The notes: generated by a model not told the origin, from the letters alone. Positions 20,816 to 32,608 are shown, counted from the stretch's first letter. The stretch is DNA of 64,000 nucleotides from Williamsia serinedens (GCF_024171725.1 NZ_JAMTCG010000001.1:496001-560000), one strand, 5' to 3'. Numbers and translations: made by a program.

Positions 20816-20822
20816 ACCTCTC
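20816..20822 (-). promoter_or_regulatory. Ribosome binding site deciding the MFS start
   Basis: GAGAGGT on the minus strand, 6 bases before GTG 20809; this excludes the longer frame that would begin inside the regulator. Confidence 0.6.
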
Positions 20823-20893
20823 GATCGGGGACTTCGGACGCGCAGAGCATCGACCCCGACCTCCGCAGCAGGCGCCCGGGACTGTGCCCGGCG

Positions 20894-20899
20894 TACGAT
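20894..20899 (+). promoter_or_regulatory. -10 element of leaderless promoter for the double-Lrp gene
   Basis: TACGAT is followed by 7 bases and ATG 20907. Confidence 0.6.
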
Positions 20900-20906
20900 C
20901 ACCACG

Positions 20907-21959
20907 ATGAGCGCGCCGTCCGCGTCCGGATCCGTCGTCCTGGACCCCGTCGACGAACAGATCGTGCATGCCCTCCAGATCGCGCCGCGGGTGGGATTCG
21001 CACGGCTGGGCGAGGTGCTCGAGATCGGGGAGACCACCGCGGCCCGGCGCTATCGCCGCCTCCGGCGGAGCGGACTGGTGCGGGTGACGCTGGCCGTCGA
21101 CCCGGCGGCGCTCGGCCTCACCGTCTGGCACGCCCGCATCCGCTGCCGACCCGAGGGTGCGGAGGTGGTGGCGGAGGCGTTGAGTCGACGCGACGACGTG
21201 TCGTGGGTCGCCGTCGACGCGAGCGGGTGGGAGGTGACCTGCTCGGTCCGATCGACCGCGGGGGACGAGGCACAGCGCCTCATCACCCGGCAGCTGCCGA
21301 AGTCACAGTCCGTGCTCGACGTCGAGGTCGCGGCACTGCTGCACACCTTCGTGGGCGGGAGCGCGACCGACTGGGCGGCGTGGTCGACGCCGCTGTCCGC
21401 GGCGCAGCAGGAGGCGTTGGCGCCCGACACGCCACCGGTGGCGTCGGCCGGTGACGTCGCGACGACCGTCCGCCCCGAGGACCGCGCGGTGCTCGACGCA
21501 CTCGCCCGCGACGGCCGGACCCCGTACGCCGCCCTGGCCCGTCTCACCGACAGCACCCCCGGCCGGGTACGGCGACGCGTGGAGGCGCTCCTGGCTGCGG
21601 GCATCACCTACTTCGACGTCGACGTCGCGACGGCCGCGTCCGGGATCCGCACCGTCGTCGCGCTCTGGCTGTCGGTGACGCCGGGATCACTCGCGAGGGT
21701 CGGCACCGCCCTCGCCGACCACCCGCACGTCCCGTTCGCCGCTGCCGTCACCGGCCGCCACAACCTCACGGCATCGCTCGCCACCCGCGGCTTCGGCGAC
21801 GTCTACGACACGATCACGACGACGCTCGCCGACCTCGACGGCATCGTCGGCTACGAGGTCGTGCCCGTCGGCCGGCGGATCAAGTTCGCCGACGCCCGCG
21901 TCGTCGGTGACCGCCTCGCACCCCCCGAGCCCGTCCGGGCTCAGCGCGCCCGGCGGTAG
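20907..21959 (+). CDS. Lrp/AsnC family regulator with two Lrp units in tandem
   Basis: A 350-residue regulator, about twice the usual Lrp length (about 150-165). Two helix-turn-helix segments are visible: residues ~12-60 (EQIVHALQIAPRVGFARLGEVL, then TTAARRYRRLRRSGLV) and ~190-240 (RAVLDALARDGRTPYAALARLT, then PGRVRRRVEALLAAG). Each is followed by a ligand-binding-like beta/alpha region. This looks like an internal duplication, so a monomer could act like an Lrp dimer. It is divergent from the MFS exporter, which it probably controls in response to the exported compound. The 3' end overlaps the convergent reductase gene by 19 bases. Confidence 0.87.
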   Translation: MSAPSASGSVVLDPVDEQIVHALQIAPRVGFARLGEVLEIGETTAARRYRRLRRSGLVRVTLAVDPAALGLTVWHARIRCRPEGAEVVAEALSRRDDVSWVAVDASGWEVTCSVRSTAGDEAQRLITRQLPKSQSVLDVEVAALLHTFVGGSATDWAAWSTPLSAAQQEALAPDTPPVASAGDVATTVRPEDRAVLDALARDGRTPYAALARLTDSTPGRVRRRVEALLAAGITYFDVDVATAASGIRTVVALWLSVTPGSLARVGTALADHPHVPFAAAVTGRHNLTASLATRGFGDVYDTITTTLADLDGIVGYEVVPVGRRIKFADARVVGDRLAPPEPVRAQRARR

Positions 21960-22522
21960 TCGACGACCCGGACGCCCGAGGAGAACGACTCCTCGCCGGC
22001 GACCGTCCACCGGTCGGGGCCGGGCCCGGCGAAGAGCGGCCGACCACCGTCGCCGATCACCACCGGGTTCACCTTGAGGACCATGCGGTCGATCTCGTCG
22101 CGCAGCGTCGAGGCGAGGACCCCGCCCCCGCACAGCCAGATGTCGGCGTCCGATCGCCGTCTCTTGGCGTCCCGGACGGCCGCGACCGGGTCCGCGGTCA
22201 CCTCGACGTCGGGTCCCACCGGTGGCGCGGACCGTGACACGACGATCTGCCGCAGATGCGGGTAGGGGCTGAGCAGGCCGAGCGGCACGCCGACGCCGTG
22301 GGTGGCCCGTCCCATGACCACCGTGTCGAACACGTCGAGCGCGGGCGTCAGGCCCATCGCGGCCAGGGCCGGCGCGGGCAGCGCATCGCGGAACCGTCCG
22401 GTGACCACCGCCATGTGGTCGCCCTCGACCGGGAACATCGAGAAGTCGCCGTCCGCGGCAGCGATGCGGCCGTCGAGCGACACGGCGACGTAGTAGACGA
22501 GGTCGGGACGGCCGTCGGGCAT
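21941..22522 (-). CDS. Dihydrofolate reductase family protein (RibD C-terminal-like)
   Basis: A 193-residue NADPH-dependent reductase of the RibD_C/DHFR superfamily. Visible: VYYVAVSLDGRIAAADGDF (substrate/cofactor region), DTVVMGRATHGVGV (the M-G-R-x-T motif), IVVSRS, and DIWLCGGGVLASTL (the G-G-G phosphate loop). These small standalone members are widespread in actinobacteria; the substrate is not known, and it is not the housekeeping folA. It starts at ATG 22522, divergent from the HAD gene. A TAGAAG hexamer 6 bases before the ATG is a near match to the leaderless pattern seen elsewhere. Confidence 0.87.
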   Translation of the reverse strand: MPDGRPDLVYYVAVSLDGRIAAADGDFSMFPVEGDHMAVVTGRFRDALPAPALAAMGLTPALDVFDTVVMGRATHGVGVPLGLLSPYPHLRQIVVSRSAPPVGPDVEVTADPVAAVRDAKRRRSDADIWLCGGGVLASTLRDEIDRMVLKVNPVVIGDGGRPLFAGPGPDRWTVAGEESFSSGVRVVDYRRAR

Positions 22523-22589
22523 GGATCACTTCTACCGTCCCGGCGGGCGGGAACGGCGACGGCGCGACAGTAGGCAAGGATGGGACGTC

Positions 22590-23303
22590 ATGAGCAGCCT
22601 GCCGCGCGCCGTCCTCTGGGACATGGACGGGACCCTTCTCGACTCCGAGAAGCTGTGGGACGTCGCCATGGCGGACCTGGCCGCGAAGCTGGGGGCGACG
22701 ATGACCCAGGAGCTGCGGCAGTCGACCCTCGGCAACTCGATGACCAACGCACTGAACCGGCTGTTCGACGCGGCGGGCATCGCCGGGGCCGACCGTGATC
22801 ACGAGCGGGAGGCGCAGTGGCTGCGCGACCGCGTGACGGAGTTGTTCGCCGACGGGATCCCGTGGCGCGACGGCGCCCGCGATGCGCTGGAGCTCGTCGC
22901 CGGGCTGGACATCCCGATGGTGGTCGTCACCAACACCGATCGGGTGCTGACCGAGAAGGCCCTCCCGACCATCGGCCCCGAACGATTCGTCGCGACGTTC
23001 TGCGGTGACGAGGTACCGCACGGCAAGCCCGCACCCGACCTGTACCTCGCCGCCGCGGCACACCTGGGGCTGGCACCGTCGCAGTGCCTCGTCGTCGAGG
23101 ACTCACCGACCGGCTCCGCCGCTGCCGAGGCGGCCGGATGTCCGACGCTCGTCGTCCCGTCGGACGCACCCGTGCCCGCCGCGGAGGGGCGGGTCCTGAG
23201 GGAGAGCCTCGTGGGACTCGACGCGCAGACCCTCGCCGAGGTGTTCCGCCTCGCCGGCGGTGCCTCCGGCGGCGAGGTCGATCCCGCACCCGTGGGAGAC
23301 TGA
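22590..23303 (+). CDS. HAD superfamily hydrolase (phosphatase/phosphoglucomutase-like)
   Basis: A 237-residue HAD subfamily IA enzyme. The nucleophile motif DMDGT is at residues 11-15, followed by LLDSEKLW, a helical cap, motif II in VVVTNTDR, the conserved lysine in CGDEVPHGKPAPDLY, and motif IV VVEDSPTGSAAAEAAG. All four motifs are intact, so it should be an active phosphatase or mutase of unknown substrate. It lies 6 bases upstream of hisE, so the three genes may form an operon; in M. tuberculosis a phosphatase gene is likewise near hisE/hisG. ATG 22590 gives the family N-terminus; the longer frame from 22521 does not. Confidence 0.9.
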   Translation: MSSLPRAVLWDMDGTLLDSEKLWDVAMADLAAKLGATMTQELRQSTLGNSMTNALNRLFDAAGIAGADRDHEREAQWLRDRVTELFADGIPWRDGARDALELVAGLDIPMVVVTNTDRVLTEKALPTIGPERFVATFCGDEVPHGKPAPDLYLAAAAHLGLAPSQCLVVEDSPTGSAAAEAAGCPTLVVPSDAPVPAAEGRVLRESLVGLDAQTLAEVFRLAGGASGGEVDPAPVGD

Positions 23304-23309
23304 GCCACC

Positions 23310-23573
23310 GTGAAGACCTTCGACGAGCTGTTCGCCGAGCTCTCCGACCGCGCCACGACCCGACCGGAGGGCAGCGGGACCGTCGCCGCCCTCGACAAGG
23401 GCGTCCACCACCTCGGCAAGAAGATCGTCGAGGAGGCCGGTGAGGTGTGGCTCGCCGCGGAGTACGAGTCCGACGAGTCGCTGTCGGAGGAGATAAGTCA
23501 GTTGCTGTACTGGCTGCAGGTCGTGATGATCAGTCGCGGCCTGACACCGGCCGACGTGTACCGACACCTGTAG
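23310..23573 (+). CDS. hisE: Phosphoribosyl-ATP pyrophosphatase
   Basis: An 87-residue all-alpha enzyme hydrolysing phosphoribosyl-ATP to phosphoribosyl-AMP, the second step of histidine synthesis. The MazG-like metal-binding signature [18 protein letters not shown] with downstream [14 protein letters not shown] is intact. It is a standalone HisE, not fused to HisI, as in other Mycobacteriales. It starts at GTG 23310, six bases after the HAD gene, with hisG 45 bases downstream, so co-transcription is likely. Confidence 0.95.
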   Translation: MKTFDELFAELSDRATTRPEGSGTVAALDKGVHHLGKKIVEEAGEVWLAAEYESDESLSEEISQLLYWLQVVMISRGLTPADVYRHL

Positions 23574-23618
23574 CCCCGCGGTCCGGCCCCCACCACGATC
23601 ACGACGAACGAGAGAACG

Positions 23619-24464
23619 ATGCTGCGCGTAGCCGTCCCCAACAAGGGCGCGTTGTCCGAGGCGGCCGCCGCCATCCTGGCCGAGGCCGGGTACCGGCGTC
23701 GCACCGACGCCAAGGACCTCACCGTCCTCGACTCGTCCAACGACGTCGAGTTCTTCTTCCTCCGCCCGAAGGACATCGCGATCTACGTGGGGTCGGGCGA
23801 ACTCGACCTCGGGATCACCGGCCGGGACCTCGCGTGGGAATCACAGGCGCCCGTGGTCGAACGACTCGCGTTGGGGTTCGGCGCCTCCACGTTCCGCTAC
23901 GCCGGGCCCGCCGAGACCCCGATGACCGTCGACGACCTCGCAGGGAAGCGGATCGCCACGTCGTTCGGGAACATCGTCGCCGCCGACCTCGCCAAGCGCG
24001 GGATCAGCGCGGAGATCATCCGTCTCGACGGCGCCGTGGAGATCTCCATCGCCCTCGGCGTCGCCGACGCCGTCGCCGACGTCGTCGGGTCGGGGCGCAC
24101 CCTGCGACAGCACGGACTCGCGGCGTTCGGCGAGGTGATGTGCGAGTCGGAGGCGATCCTCATCCACGGTGCGGACAAGGAGCCCTCGGCGGCCGCGAAC
24201 GGCCTCATCGCTCGCGTGCAGGGCGTCGTCGTGGCCCAGCAGTACGTGATGATGGACTACGACTGCCGCAAGGACCTGCTCGACGACGCCGTCGCCATCA
24301 CGCCGGGTCTGGAGTCGCCGACCATCGCACCGATGGCCGACGAGAACTGGGTCGCGGTGCGCGCCATGGTCCCTCGCTCCGGCCACCAGGCCGTCATGGA
24401 CGAGCTCTCGGCCCTCGGCGCGAAGGCGATCCTCGTCACCGACATCCGATCCTGCCGCTTCTGA
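23619..24464 (+). CDS. hisG: ATP phosphoribosyltransferase, long form
   Basis: A 281-residue long-form HisG, committing PRPP and ATP to histidine synthesis. The N-terminus [13 protein letters not shown], the PRPP loop region [15 protein letters not shown], and the C-terminal regulatory domain after about residue 210 ([15 protein letters not shown], ending [10 protein letters not shown]) are all present. The C-terminal domain gives feedback control by histidine, so no HisZ partner is needed. It ends four bases before the stop of the convergent thioesterase gene. Confidence 0.96.
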   Translation: MLRVAVPNKGALSEAAAAILAEAGYRRRTDAKDLTVLDSSNDVEFFFLRPKDIAIYVGSGELDLGITGRDLAWESQAPVVERLALGFGASTFRYAGPAETPMTVDDLAGKRIATSFGNIVAADLAKRGISAEIIRLDGAVEISIALGVADAVADVVGSGRTLRQHGLAAFGEVMCESEAILIHGADKEPSAAANGLIARVQGVVVAQQYVMMDYDCRKDLLDDAVAITPGLESPTIAPMADENWVAVRAMVPRSGHQAVMDELSALGAKAILVTDIRSCRF

Positions 24465-24468
24465 TCGC

Positions 24469-25280
24469 TCAGGGCTGCGGCGCGATCAGCACCGTCTGCG
24501 ACGACCGTCCCACCCGGCCGGACCCGTCGTACAGATCGGCGCCGGTGTAGCCGTAGCCGTCGGGACCGGCGACCAGCTGCGCGTCGACGCCGACCCAGTC
24601 GCCGACGGGCCTACGCACGAGGTGGATGGTCGTGTCGGTGTTCATCCACTGCCACTGCCTCGCCGACAGGCGGCTGCCCAGCCCGTTGGCGATGTCGACG
24701 ACGCAACAGAACCGCGCGTAGGGACCGGCGTCCTCGCCCGCGACGAGCGGATACCGCGGGCGCAGCCACGTCGGGCCGGGGTCGTGGACCCCGACGACGT
24801 CGACGGCGGCGATGAATCCCGTGTGCCCCCAGCCCTGGTCGACCCATTCGGCGGGACGGTCGTCACCCGTTCCGACCGGTGCGTCGACGGCCGTCGACGA
24901 CGGCGCGGCGATCCCCGCGGTGTCGCCCGTCGCCAGCACCCACGCCGACGCACGGGCGGCGGTACGGAAACCGCCGCGGGCCACGCGCACGTCGAGATCG
25001 GCCTCGACCAGCGAGATCCGCCGGCCCGGCCGGACGATGCGCGCCCGCACCCGGTTCTCCTCGAGACCGACCGCACCGAGGATGTCGATCGTGATCCGCG
25101 AGATGGCCGTCCCCGCAGGCACTCCCGCTCGCTCGATCGCCCACACCAGCAGCGCGGACGGAGGGCCGCCGTGCTGCAGGGTGTCGGCCCAGACGCTCAC
25201 CGTGTGCTCGGTGGGCTGCACGTGTGTCCATCCGTCGTCCTCGCCGAGCGGCGTGTAGAACGACGGGCCGGCCGCGCCGG

Positions 25281-25284
<4 letters not shown>
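24469..25284 (-). CDS. Thioesterase family protein (TesB-like double hotdog)
   Basis: A 271-residue protein with a double-hotdog layout typical of acyl-CoA thioesterase families found in mycobacteria. The first half has VSVWADTLQHGGPPSALLVWAIERAG and the hotdog helix region with TAISRITIDILG; the second half has NGLGSRLSARQWQWMNTDTTIHLVR and GYGYTGADLYDGSGRVG. It starts at GTG 25284, overlapping the TGA of the RecB-like gene by four bases. The acyl substrate is unknown; a lipid-metabolism role is the family expectation. An overly long frame to 26064 reads through the RecB-like gene on the same strand out of frame and is not real. Confidence 0.83.
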
Positions 25285-27116
<1,832 letters not shown>

Positions 27117-27140
27117 GAGCGGTCCCGCGCGCCCTCGCCG

Positions 27141-27165
27141 GCATTCCCCTGGGTGTCCAGAATGC
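27141..27165 (+). terminator. Possible hairpin terminator after trmI
   Basis: GCATT and CTGG (27141-27152, with a CCC bulge) pair with CCAG and AATGC (27157-27165) around a GTGT loop. It lies 25 bases after the trmI stop, with no T tract. Confidence 0.35.
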
Positions 27166-27219
27166 GGGACGCCCGGCGGGTCCGCGCACGCCTGCCCCGC
27201 GTACATCGCTGCACGCCGG

Positions 27220-27225
27220 TAGCGT
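27220..27225 (+). promoter_or_regulatory. -10 element of the mpa promoter
   Basis: TAGCGT, predicting transcription from about 27232 and a 5' leader of about 42 bases before ATG 27274. Confidence 0.45.
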
Positions 27226-27233
27226 GGAAGGAC

Positions 27234-27256
27234 GGTGAGCCCGATTGCGACTCACC
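27234..27256 (+). other. Hairpin at the very 5' end of the predicted mpa mRNA
   Basis: GGTGAG (27234-27239) pairs with CTCACC (27251-27256), 11-base loop, ending a few bases before the GAGAGGAG ribosome site. It could affect stability or translation of the mpa message. Confidence 0.4.
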
Positions 27257-27273
27257 GGCGAGAGGAGTCAGCA

Positions 27274-29028
27274 ATGACCGAATCCGACCGTCGTGACAAC
27301 GCCCGTCCCGAGAACGCCGCGGACCGAGCAGGTCGCCCCGGACACGGCCGTGTCCCCATCCCCGACACCGGTGGGCTCGACCGCCCCCTGAGCGGTGATC
27401 TCCAGGAGCGCGTGGACACGCTGACGGCCCGCAACGCGAAACTGCTCGACACCCTCAAGGACGCGCGCCAGCAGCTGCTCGCGCTGCGTGAGGAGGTCGA
27501 TCGTCTCGGACAGCCGCCGAGCGGGTACGGCGTGCTCCTCGCCACCTACGAGGACTCGACCGTCGACGTGTTCACCTCCGGTCGCAAGATGCGTCTGACG
27601 GTCTCGCCCAACATCGACGTCGAGCTGCTGCGCCGCGGTCAGACGGTCCGCCTCAACGAGGCACTCACCATCGTCGAGGCCTGCGACTTCGACACGGTCG
27701 GCGAGATCAGCACCCTGCGGGAGGTCCTGGGCACCGGTGATCGCGCCCTCGTCGTCGGGCACGCCGACGAGGAACGGGTCGTCTGGCTCGCCGAGCCGCT
27801 GATGGGCGAGGTCGACGGCGAGGACGGCAAGCGCGCCCTGCGCCCCGGCGACTCGCTGCTCATCGACACCAAGGCCGGCTTCGCGTTCGAGCGCGTCCCG
27901 AAGGCCGAGGTCGAGGACCTCGTGCTCGAGGAGGTCCCGGACGTCGGCTACAACGACATCGGTGGCCTGGGCCGGCAGATCGAGCAGATCCGCGACGCCG
28001 TCGAGCTGCCGTTCCTGCACAAGGACCTGTTCCGCGACTACTCGCTGCGTCCGCCGAAGGGCGTGCTGCTCTACGGCCCGCCCGGGTGCGGCAAGACGCT
28101 CATCGCCAAAGCCGTCGCGAACTCGCTGGCGAAGAAGATCGCCCAGGCGCGCGGCGACGACGCCCGCGAGGCGAAGTCGTACTTCCTCAACATCAAGGGC
28201 CCCGAGCTGCTCAACAAGTTCGTCGGTGAGACCGAGCGGCACATCCGCCTGATCTTCCAGCGGGCCCGTGAGAAGGCGTCCGAGGGCACCCCGGTGATCG
28301 TGTTCTTCGACGAGATGGACTCGATCTTCCGGACGCGCGGCTCGGGTGTCTCCTCCGATGTCGAGACCACCGTGGTCCCGCAGCTGCTCAGCGAGATCGA
28401 CGGTGTCGAGGGGCTCGAGAACGTCATCGTCATCGGCGCGTCGAACCGCGAGGACATGATCGACCCCGCGATCCTGCGCCCCGGTCGACTCGACGTGAAG
28501 ATCAAGATCGAGCGTCCCGACGCGGAGTCGGCGATCGACATCTTCTCGAAGTACCTCACCGACAGCCTGCCGATCAACGCCGACGACATCGCCGAGTTCC
28601 ACGGCGACCGCAGCGCGTGCGTGCAGGCGATGATCGAGCGCGTCGTCGAGCGCATGTACGCCGAGAACGAGGACAACCGGTTCCTGGAGGTCACCTACGC
28701 CAACGGCGACAAGGAGATCATGTACTTCAAGGACTTCAACTCCGGTGCCATGATCCAGAACGTCGTGGACCGGGCGAAGAAGTACGCGATCAAGTCGCAG
28801 CTGGAGACCGGTGCGCCAGGTCTGCGGGTGCAGCACCTGTTCGACTCCATCCTCGACGAGTTCGCCGAGAACGAGGACCTGCCCAACACCACGAATCCCG
28901 ATGACTGGGCACGGATCTCGGGCAAGAAGGGCGAGCGGATCGTCTACATCCGCACGCTGGTCACCGGCAAGAGCGCCGGCGCCAGCCGCGCCATCGACAC
29001 GGAGACGAACACCGGCCAGTACCTCTGA
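27274..29028 (+). CDS. mpa: Proteasome-associated AAA+ ATPase (Mpa/ARC)
   Basis: A 584-residue hexameric ring ATPase that binds pupylated proteins, unfolds them and feeds the 20S core. An N-terminal coiled coil at about residues 38-75 ([17 protein letters not shown]) binds Pup. Interdomain OB folds follow, then the AAA module with Walker A GPPGCGKT near 268-275, Walker [11 protein letters not shown] near 342, and [11 protein letters not shown]. The protein ends in GQYL, the C-terminal tail that docks into the proteasome. The start ATG 27274 follows GAGAGGAG; a longer frame from 27235 reads through the leader hairpin and is unlikely. A strong hairpin lies after the stop. Confidence 0.97.
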   Translation: MTESDRRDNARPENAADRAGRPGHGRVPIPDTGGLDRPLSGDLQERVDTLTARNAKLLDTLKDARQQLLALREEVDRLGQPPSGYGVLLATYEDSTVDVFTSGRKMRLTVSPNIDVELLRRGQTVRLNEALTIVEACDFDTVGEISTLREVLGTGDRALVVGHADEERVVWLAEPLMGEVDGEDGKRALRPGDSLLIDTKAGFAFERVPKAEVEDLVLEEVPDVGYNDIGGLGRQIEQIRDAVELPFLHKDLFRDYSLRPPKGVLLYGPPGCGKTLIAKAVANSLAKKIAQARGDDAREAKSYFLNIKGPELLNKFVGETERHIRLIFQRAREKASEGTPVIVFFDEMDSIFRTRGSGVSSDVETTVVPQLLSEIDGVEGLENVIVIGASNREDMIDPAILRPGRLDVKIKIERPDAESAIDIFSKYLTDSLPINADDIAEFHGDRSACVQAMIERVVERMYAENEDNRFLEVTYANGDKEIMYFKDFNSGAMIQNVVDRAKKYAIKSQLETGAPGLRVQHLFDSILDEFAENEDLPNTTNPDDWARISGKKGERIVYIRTLVTGKSAGASRAIDTETNTGQYL

Positions 29029-29046
29029 CCGACTCCAACGCCGACC

Positions 29047-29089
29047 CCGACGCCGGCCCGTCCACCGATCACGGACGGGTCGGCGTCGG
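29047..29089 (+). terminator. mpa terminator hairpin
   Basis: 29047-29063 (CCGACGCCGGCCCGTCC) pairs with 29073-29089 (GGACGGGTCGGCGTCGG), 17 bp with one G-T position, loop of 9. It separates mpa from dop, which has its own promoter 20 bases later. Confidence 0.65.
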
Positions 29090-29109
29090 CCGTCTGTCGG
29101 CGTGACGCC

Positions 29110-29115
29110 TAGGCT
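29110..29115 (+). promoter_or_regulatory. -10 element of leaderless dop promoter
   Basis: TAGGCT is followed by 7 bases and GTG 29123. Confidence 0.6.
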
Positions 29116-29122
29116 CGACGAC

Positions 29123-30622
29123 GTGCAGCGCATCATCGGAACCGAGGTCGAGTACGGCATCTCGGCCCCCAACGACCCGGGCGCCAACCCCATCATGACC
29201 TCGACGCAGGCGGTGCTGGCCTACGCCGCCGCGGCGGGCGTGCCCCGCGCGAAGCGGACGCGCTGGGACTACGAGGTGGAGTCACCACTGCGTGACGCGC
29301 GCGGGTTCGACCTCGGCCGGTCGTCGGGTCCGGCCCCCATCATCGACGCCGACGAGGTCGGCGCCGCGAACATGATCCTCACCAACGGCGCCCGGCTCTA
29401 CGTCGACCACGCTCACCCCGAGTACTCCGCGCCCGAGGTCACCGACCCGATGGACGCGGTGATCTGGGACAAGGCGGGAGAGCGGGTGATGGAGGCCGCG
29501 GCCCGGCACGTCGCGAGCGTGCCCGGCGCCCCGCGACTGCAGCTGTACAAGAACAACATCGACGGCAAGGGCGCGTCGTACGGCACGCACGAGAACTACC
29601 TGATGGCCCGCGACACCCCGTTCACCGCGGTGATCGCCGGCCTCACGCCGTTCTTCGCGACGCGTCAGGTCTTCACCGGCTCGGGCCGTGTCGGCATCGG
29701 GCAGTCGGGGGACGAGGCGGGCTTCCAGCTCTCGCAGCGTGCCGACTACATCGAGGTCGAGGTCGGCCTGGAGACGACACTCAAGCGCGGCATCATCAAC
29801 ACCCGCGACGAGCCGCACGCCGACCCCGACCGATACCGCCGACTGCACGTCATCATCGGCGACGCGAACCTGGCGGAGACCGCCACCTATCTCAAGGTCG
29901 GCACCACGTCGCTCGTCCTCGACCTCGTCGAGGCCGGTGTGGACCTCTCCGACCTGGAGCTGGCCCGTCCGGTGACCGCGGTGCACCGCATCAGCCACGA
30001 CCCGACCCTCACCGGCACCGTCGCCCTGGCCGACGGCCGCGAGGTCACCGCGCTGTCGGTGCAGCGGATCTACCACGAGCGGTGCGCGGAGTTCGCCCGC
30101 GATCGCGGGATCGACGACCCCCGCGCCCAACACGTGCTCGACACGTGGGTCGACGTCCTCGACCGTCTCGAGCGGGACCCGATGGAGTGCGCCGACATCC
30201 TCGACTGGCCGGCGAAGCTGCGCCTGCTCGAGGGGTTCCGGACTCGCGAGGGACTCGGGTGGAGCGCTCCCCGGCTGCAGCTGGTGGACCTGCAGTACTC
30301 CGACGTCCGGCTCGACAAGGGCCTCTACAACCGCCTCGTGGCGCGGGGGTCCATGAAGCGCCTCGTGACCGAGCAGCAGGTCACCGACGCCATCTCGAGC
30401 CCGCCGGAGAACACCCGCGCCTACTTCCGCGGCGAGTGCCTGCGCCGGTTCGGCGCCGACATCGCGGCGGCCAGCTGGGACTCGGTCATCTTCGACCTCG
30501 GCGGCGACTCCCTGGTCCGCATCCCGACCCTGGAACCGTTGCGCGGCAGCCGCGCCCACGTCGGCGCACTGCTCGACTCGGTCGACTCGGCGGCCGAACT
30601 GGTCGACCAGCTCACCACCTGA
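29123..30622 (+). CDS. dop: Pup deamidase / depupylase
   Basis: A 499-residue glutamine-synthetase-like enzyme that converts the C-terminal Gln of Pup to Glu and also removes Pup from substrates. The N-terminal metal motif GTEVEYGI places the catalytic glutamates at residues 8 and 10; then [18 protein letters not shown], the long Dop loop absent from PafA, and [15 protein letters not shown] follow. [17 protein letters not shown] and [13 protein letters not shown] are shared with the PafA paralogue 3.5 kb away. GTG 29123 fits the family N-terminus and the leaderless signal; longer frames read back through mpa. Confidence 0.96.
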   Translation: MQRIIGTEVEYGISAPNDPGANPIMTSTQAVLAYAAAAGVPRAKRTRWDYEVESPLRDARGFDLGRSSGPAPIIDADEVGAANMILTNGARLYVDHAHPEYSAPEVTDPMDAVIWDKAGERVMEAAARHVASVPGAPRLQLYKNNIDGKGASYGTHENYLMARDTPFTAVIAGLTPFFATRQVFTGSGRVGIGQSGDEAGFQLSQRADYIEVEVGLETTLKRGIINTRDEPHADPDRYRRLHVIIGDANLAETATYLKVGTTSLVLDLVEAGVDLSDLELARPVTAVHRISHDPTLTGTVALADGREVTALSVQRIYHERCAEFARDRGIDDPRAQHVLDTWVDVLDRLERDPMECADILDWPAKLRLLEGFRTREGLGWSAPRLQLVDLQYSDVRLDKGLYNRLVARGSMKRLVTEQQVTDAISSPPENTRAYFRGECLRRFGADIAAASWDSVIFDLGGDSLVRIPTLEPLRGSRAHVGALLDSVDSAAELVDQLTT

Positions 30623-30674
30623 CCCCCGCCCGGGCAGGGGCCCGCACGTCCCGCGGGGGCGCAACGCCTGCCGG

Positions 30675-30680
30675 TAGGGT
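30675..30680 (+). promoter_or_regulatory. -10 element of the pup-prcBA promoter
   Basis: TAGGGT predicts transcription from about 30687 and a leader of about 53 bases with ribosome site GAGGAGG before ATG 30740. Confidence 0.45.
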
Positions 30681-30739
30681 GGTCACACGGACTCCCCGGG
30701 CCCTCGCGGCCCCGGGATCGCAGGATCGAGGAGGCAGCA

Positions 30740-30934
30740 ATGGCGCAGGAGCAGACGCGGCGCAGCGGTGGCGGGGACGACGACTCCGCCGACGGCCCGG
30801 ACACCGCCGCCGGGCAGGAACGACGCGAGAAGCTGGCCGACGACACCGACGACCTGCTGGACGAGATCGACGACGTGCTCGAGGAGAACGCCGAGGACTT
30901 CGTGCGCGCGTACGTGCAGAAAGGCGGCCAGTGA
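30740..30934 (+). CDS. pup: Prokaryotic ubiquitin-like protein Pup
   Basis: A 64-residue, highly acidic, intrinsically disordered modifier. It ends in VQKGGQ, the GGQ form that Dop must deamidate to GGE before PafA can attach it to lysines. The helical Mpa-binding stretch (residues ~32-55) has [20 protein letters not shown]. It is followed directly by prcB, whose GTG overlaps the pup TGA by four bases, so modifier and protease are translationally coupled. The ribosome site GAGGAGG is strong. Confidence 0.98.
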   Translation: MAQEQTRRSGGGDDDSADGPDTAAGQERREKLADDTDDLLDEIDDVLEENAEDFVRAYVQKGGQ

Positions 30935-31764
30935 GCGGACAGCTCGACGGAATCGGCCGGGACATCTCGTCCTTCACCGACCACCTGCGGCGCACCGCAC
31001 CGGAACTGCTCCCCGACACCACCCACGTCGTGTCACCCACCGACTCCATCCCGCACGGCACCACCATCGTGGCCGTCGCGTTCCCGGGCGGTGTGCTGAT
31101 CGCGGGTGACCGTCGGGCCACGGCGGGCAACATGATCGCCAGCCGCGACATCCGCAAGACGTTCGTCACCGACGAGTACTCCGCCGCCGGCATCGCCGGG
31201 ACCGCGGGCATCGCCGTGGAGATGGTCCGACTGTTCGCGGTCGAACTGGAGCACTACGAGAAGATCGAGGGCCGTCCGCTCACCCTCGACGGCAAGGTGA
31301 CACGCCTGGCCACCATGGTGCGGTCGAACCTCGGTGCCGCACTGCAGGGCCTGGTCGCCATCCCGATGCTCGTCGGGTTCGACCCCGAGGGCACCGATCC
31401 CGCCCGTCCCGGTCGGATCTTCTCCTTCGACGTCGCCGGGGACCGGCACGAGGAGTTCGGCGGCTACCAGGCCATCGGGTCGGGCTCGGTGTTCGCCAAG
31501 TCGTCGCTGAAGAAGCTGTACCGGGCCGATCTCGACGCCGCGTCGGCGCTGCGCATCGCGGTCGAGGCCCTCTACGACGCCGCCGACGACGACTCCGCCA
31601 CCGGCGGACCGGATCTCGTGCGCCGTATCGTTCCGACCGCCGTCGCCATCGATGCCGACGGTGCCCGCGAGGTGCCGTCCACGGAGATCGAGGAGGCCGC
31701 ACGGGCCGTGATCGCCGACCGAACCGCCGCCCACGACGCCGCGTTCGGGGGTGACGCGTCATGA
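30931..31764 (+). CDS. prcB: Proteasome beta subunit
   Basis: A 277-residue catalytic subunit of the 20S proteasome. A ~43-residue propeptide ends in SIPHG and autocatalytic cleavage would expose Thr44 ([13 protein letters not shown]) as the nucleophile. The catalytic lysine/aspartate frame is visible in [12 protein letters not shown] and in the [21 protein letters not shown] region. GTG 30931 overlaps the pup stop; prcA begins on the prcB stop (ATGA). A much longer frame from 30082 overlaps dop and is not real. Confidence 0.97.
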   Translation: MSGQLDGIGRDISSFTDHLRRTAPELLPDTTHVVSPTDSIPHGTTIVAVAFPGGVLIAGDRRATAGNMIASRDIRKTFVTDEYSAAGIAGTAGIAVEMVRLFAVELEHYEKIEGRPLTLDGKVTRLATMVRSNLGAALQGLVAIPMLVGFDPEGTDPARPGRIFSFDVAGDRHEEFGGYQAIGSGSVFAKSSLKKLYRADLDAASALRIAVEALYDAADDDSATGGPDLVRRIVPTAVAIDADGAREVPSTEIEEAARAVIADRTAAHDAAFGGDAS

Positions 31765-32555
31765 CGTTCCCGTACTACGCCAGTGCCGAGCAGATCATGC
31801 GCGACCGCTCGGAGCTCGCCCGCAAAGGCATCGCGCGCGGGCGCAGCGTCATCGTGCTGACCTACGCCGACGGCGTGCTGTTCGTCGCGGAGAACCCGTC
31901 GAACGCGTTGCGCAAGGTCAGCGAGATCTACGACCGCATCGGCTTCGCCGCGGTCGGCAAGTACAACGAGTTCGAGACCCTCCGCAAGGCGGGCATCCAG
32001 CTCGCCGACGTCCGCGGCTACAGCTACGACCGCGCCGACGTGAACGGTCTGTCGCTGGCGAACGCGTACGCCAACACCCTGGGGTCGGTGTTCACCGAGC
32101 AGCCGAAGCCGTTCGAGGTCGAACTCTGCGTCGCCGAGGTCGCCCAGCCGGGCAAGACGACACCGTCGCAGCTGTACCGCATCACCTACGACGGGTCCAT
32201 CGCCGACGAGACCCGCTTCCTGGTGATGGGCGGCTCCACCGAGTCGATCACGACGGCGATGAAAGACGCCTACGACGCCGAGGCCGACCTCGCGACCGCC
32301 CTGACCGGTGCGGTCACCGCGCTGGGTGCGCCCCCGGCCGCGACCAACGGGTCGTCGTCGCAGCCGACAGCCGAACCGCGTGTGCTGGCCGCCGGCGACC
32401 TGGAGGTCGCCGTCCTCGACCGCTCGCGTCCCCGTCGGGCGTTCCGGCGCCTGACCACCGACGCGGTCGCGGCAATCCTGCCGGCCCCGCCGGCCGACAC
32501 CGCCGAGGGCGACGCCCCCGACGCGTCCGACCCGTCGGGGGACACGACCTCCTGA
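31761..32555 (+). CDS. prcA: Proteasome alpha subunit
   Basis: A 264-residue alpha subunit forming the outer rings and gate of the 20S core. The N-terminal gate region [29 protein letters not shown] is typical, followed by the proteasome fold ([34 protein letters not shown]). The last ~65 residues are an Ala/Pro/Asp-rich tail, longer than the folded domain needs. It overlaps prcB by four bases. pafA begins 60 bases downstream, with no PE/PPE insertion such as M. tuberculosis has between these genes. Confidence 0.97.
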   Translation: MTFPYYASAEQIMRDRSELARKGIARGRSVIVLTYADGVLFVAENPSNALRKVSEIYDRIGFAAVGKYNEFETLRKAGIQLADVRGYSYDRADVNGLSLANAYANTLGSVFTEQPKPFEVELCVAEVAQPGKTTPSQLYRITYDGSIADETRFLVMGGSTESITTAMKDAYDAEADLATALTGAVTALGAPPAATNGSSSQPTAEPRVLAAGDLEVAVLDRSRPRRAFRRLTTDAVAAILPAPPADTAEGDAPDASDPSGDTTS

Positions 32556-32602
32556 CGCGGCCGCCCCGACCGCTCATCCCGGCCGGCCGCCGATCGCACC
32601 GG

Positions 32603-32608
32603 TAGTGT
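32603..32608 (+). promoter_or_regulatory. -10 element of leaderless pafA promoter
   Basis: TAGTGT is followed by 7 bases and GTG 32616. Confidence 0.6.

Noticed and set aside
28811-30622. 603-residue version of Dop beginning inside mpa
   Set aside because: The additional N-terminus overlaps mpa in another frame and lacks family similarity; the catalytic GTEVEYG motif must be near the N-terminus, as given by GTG 29123.
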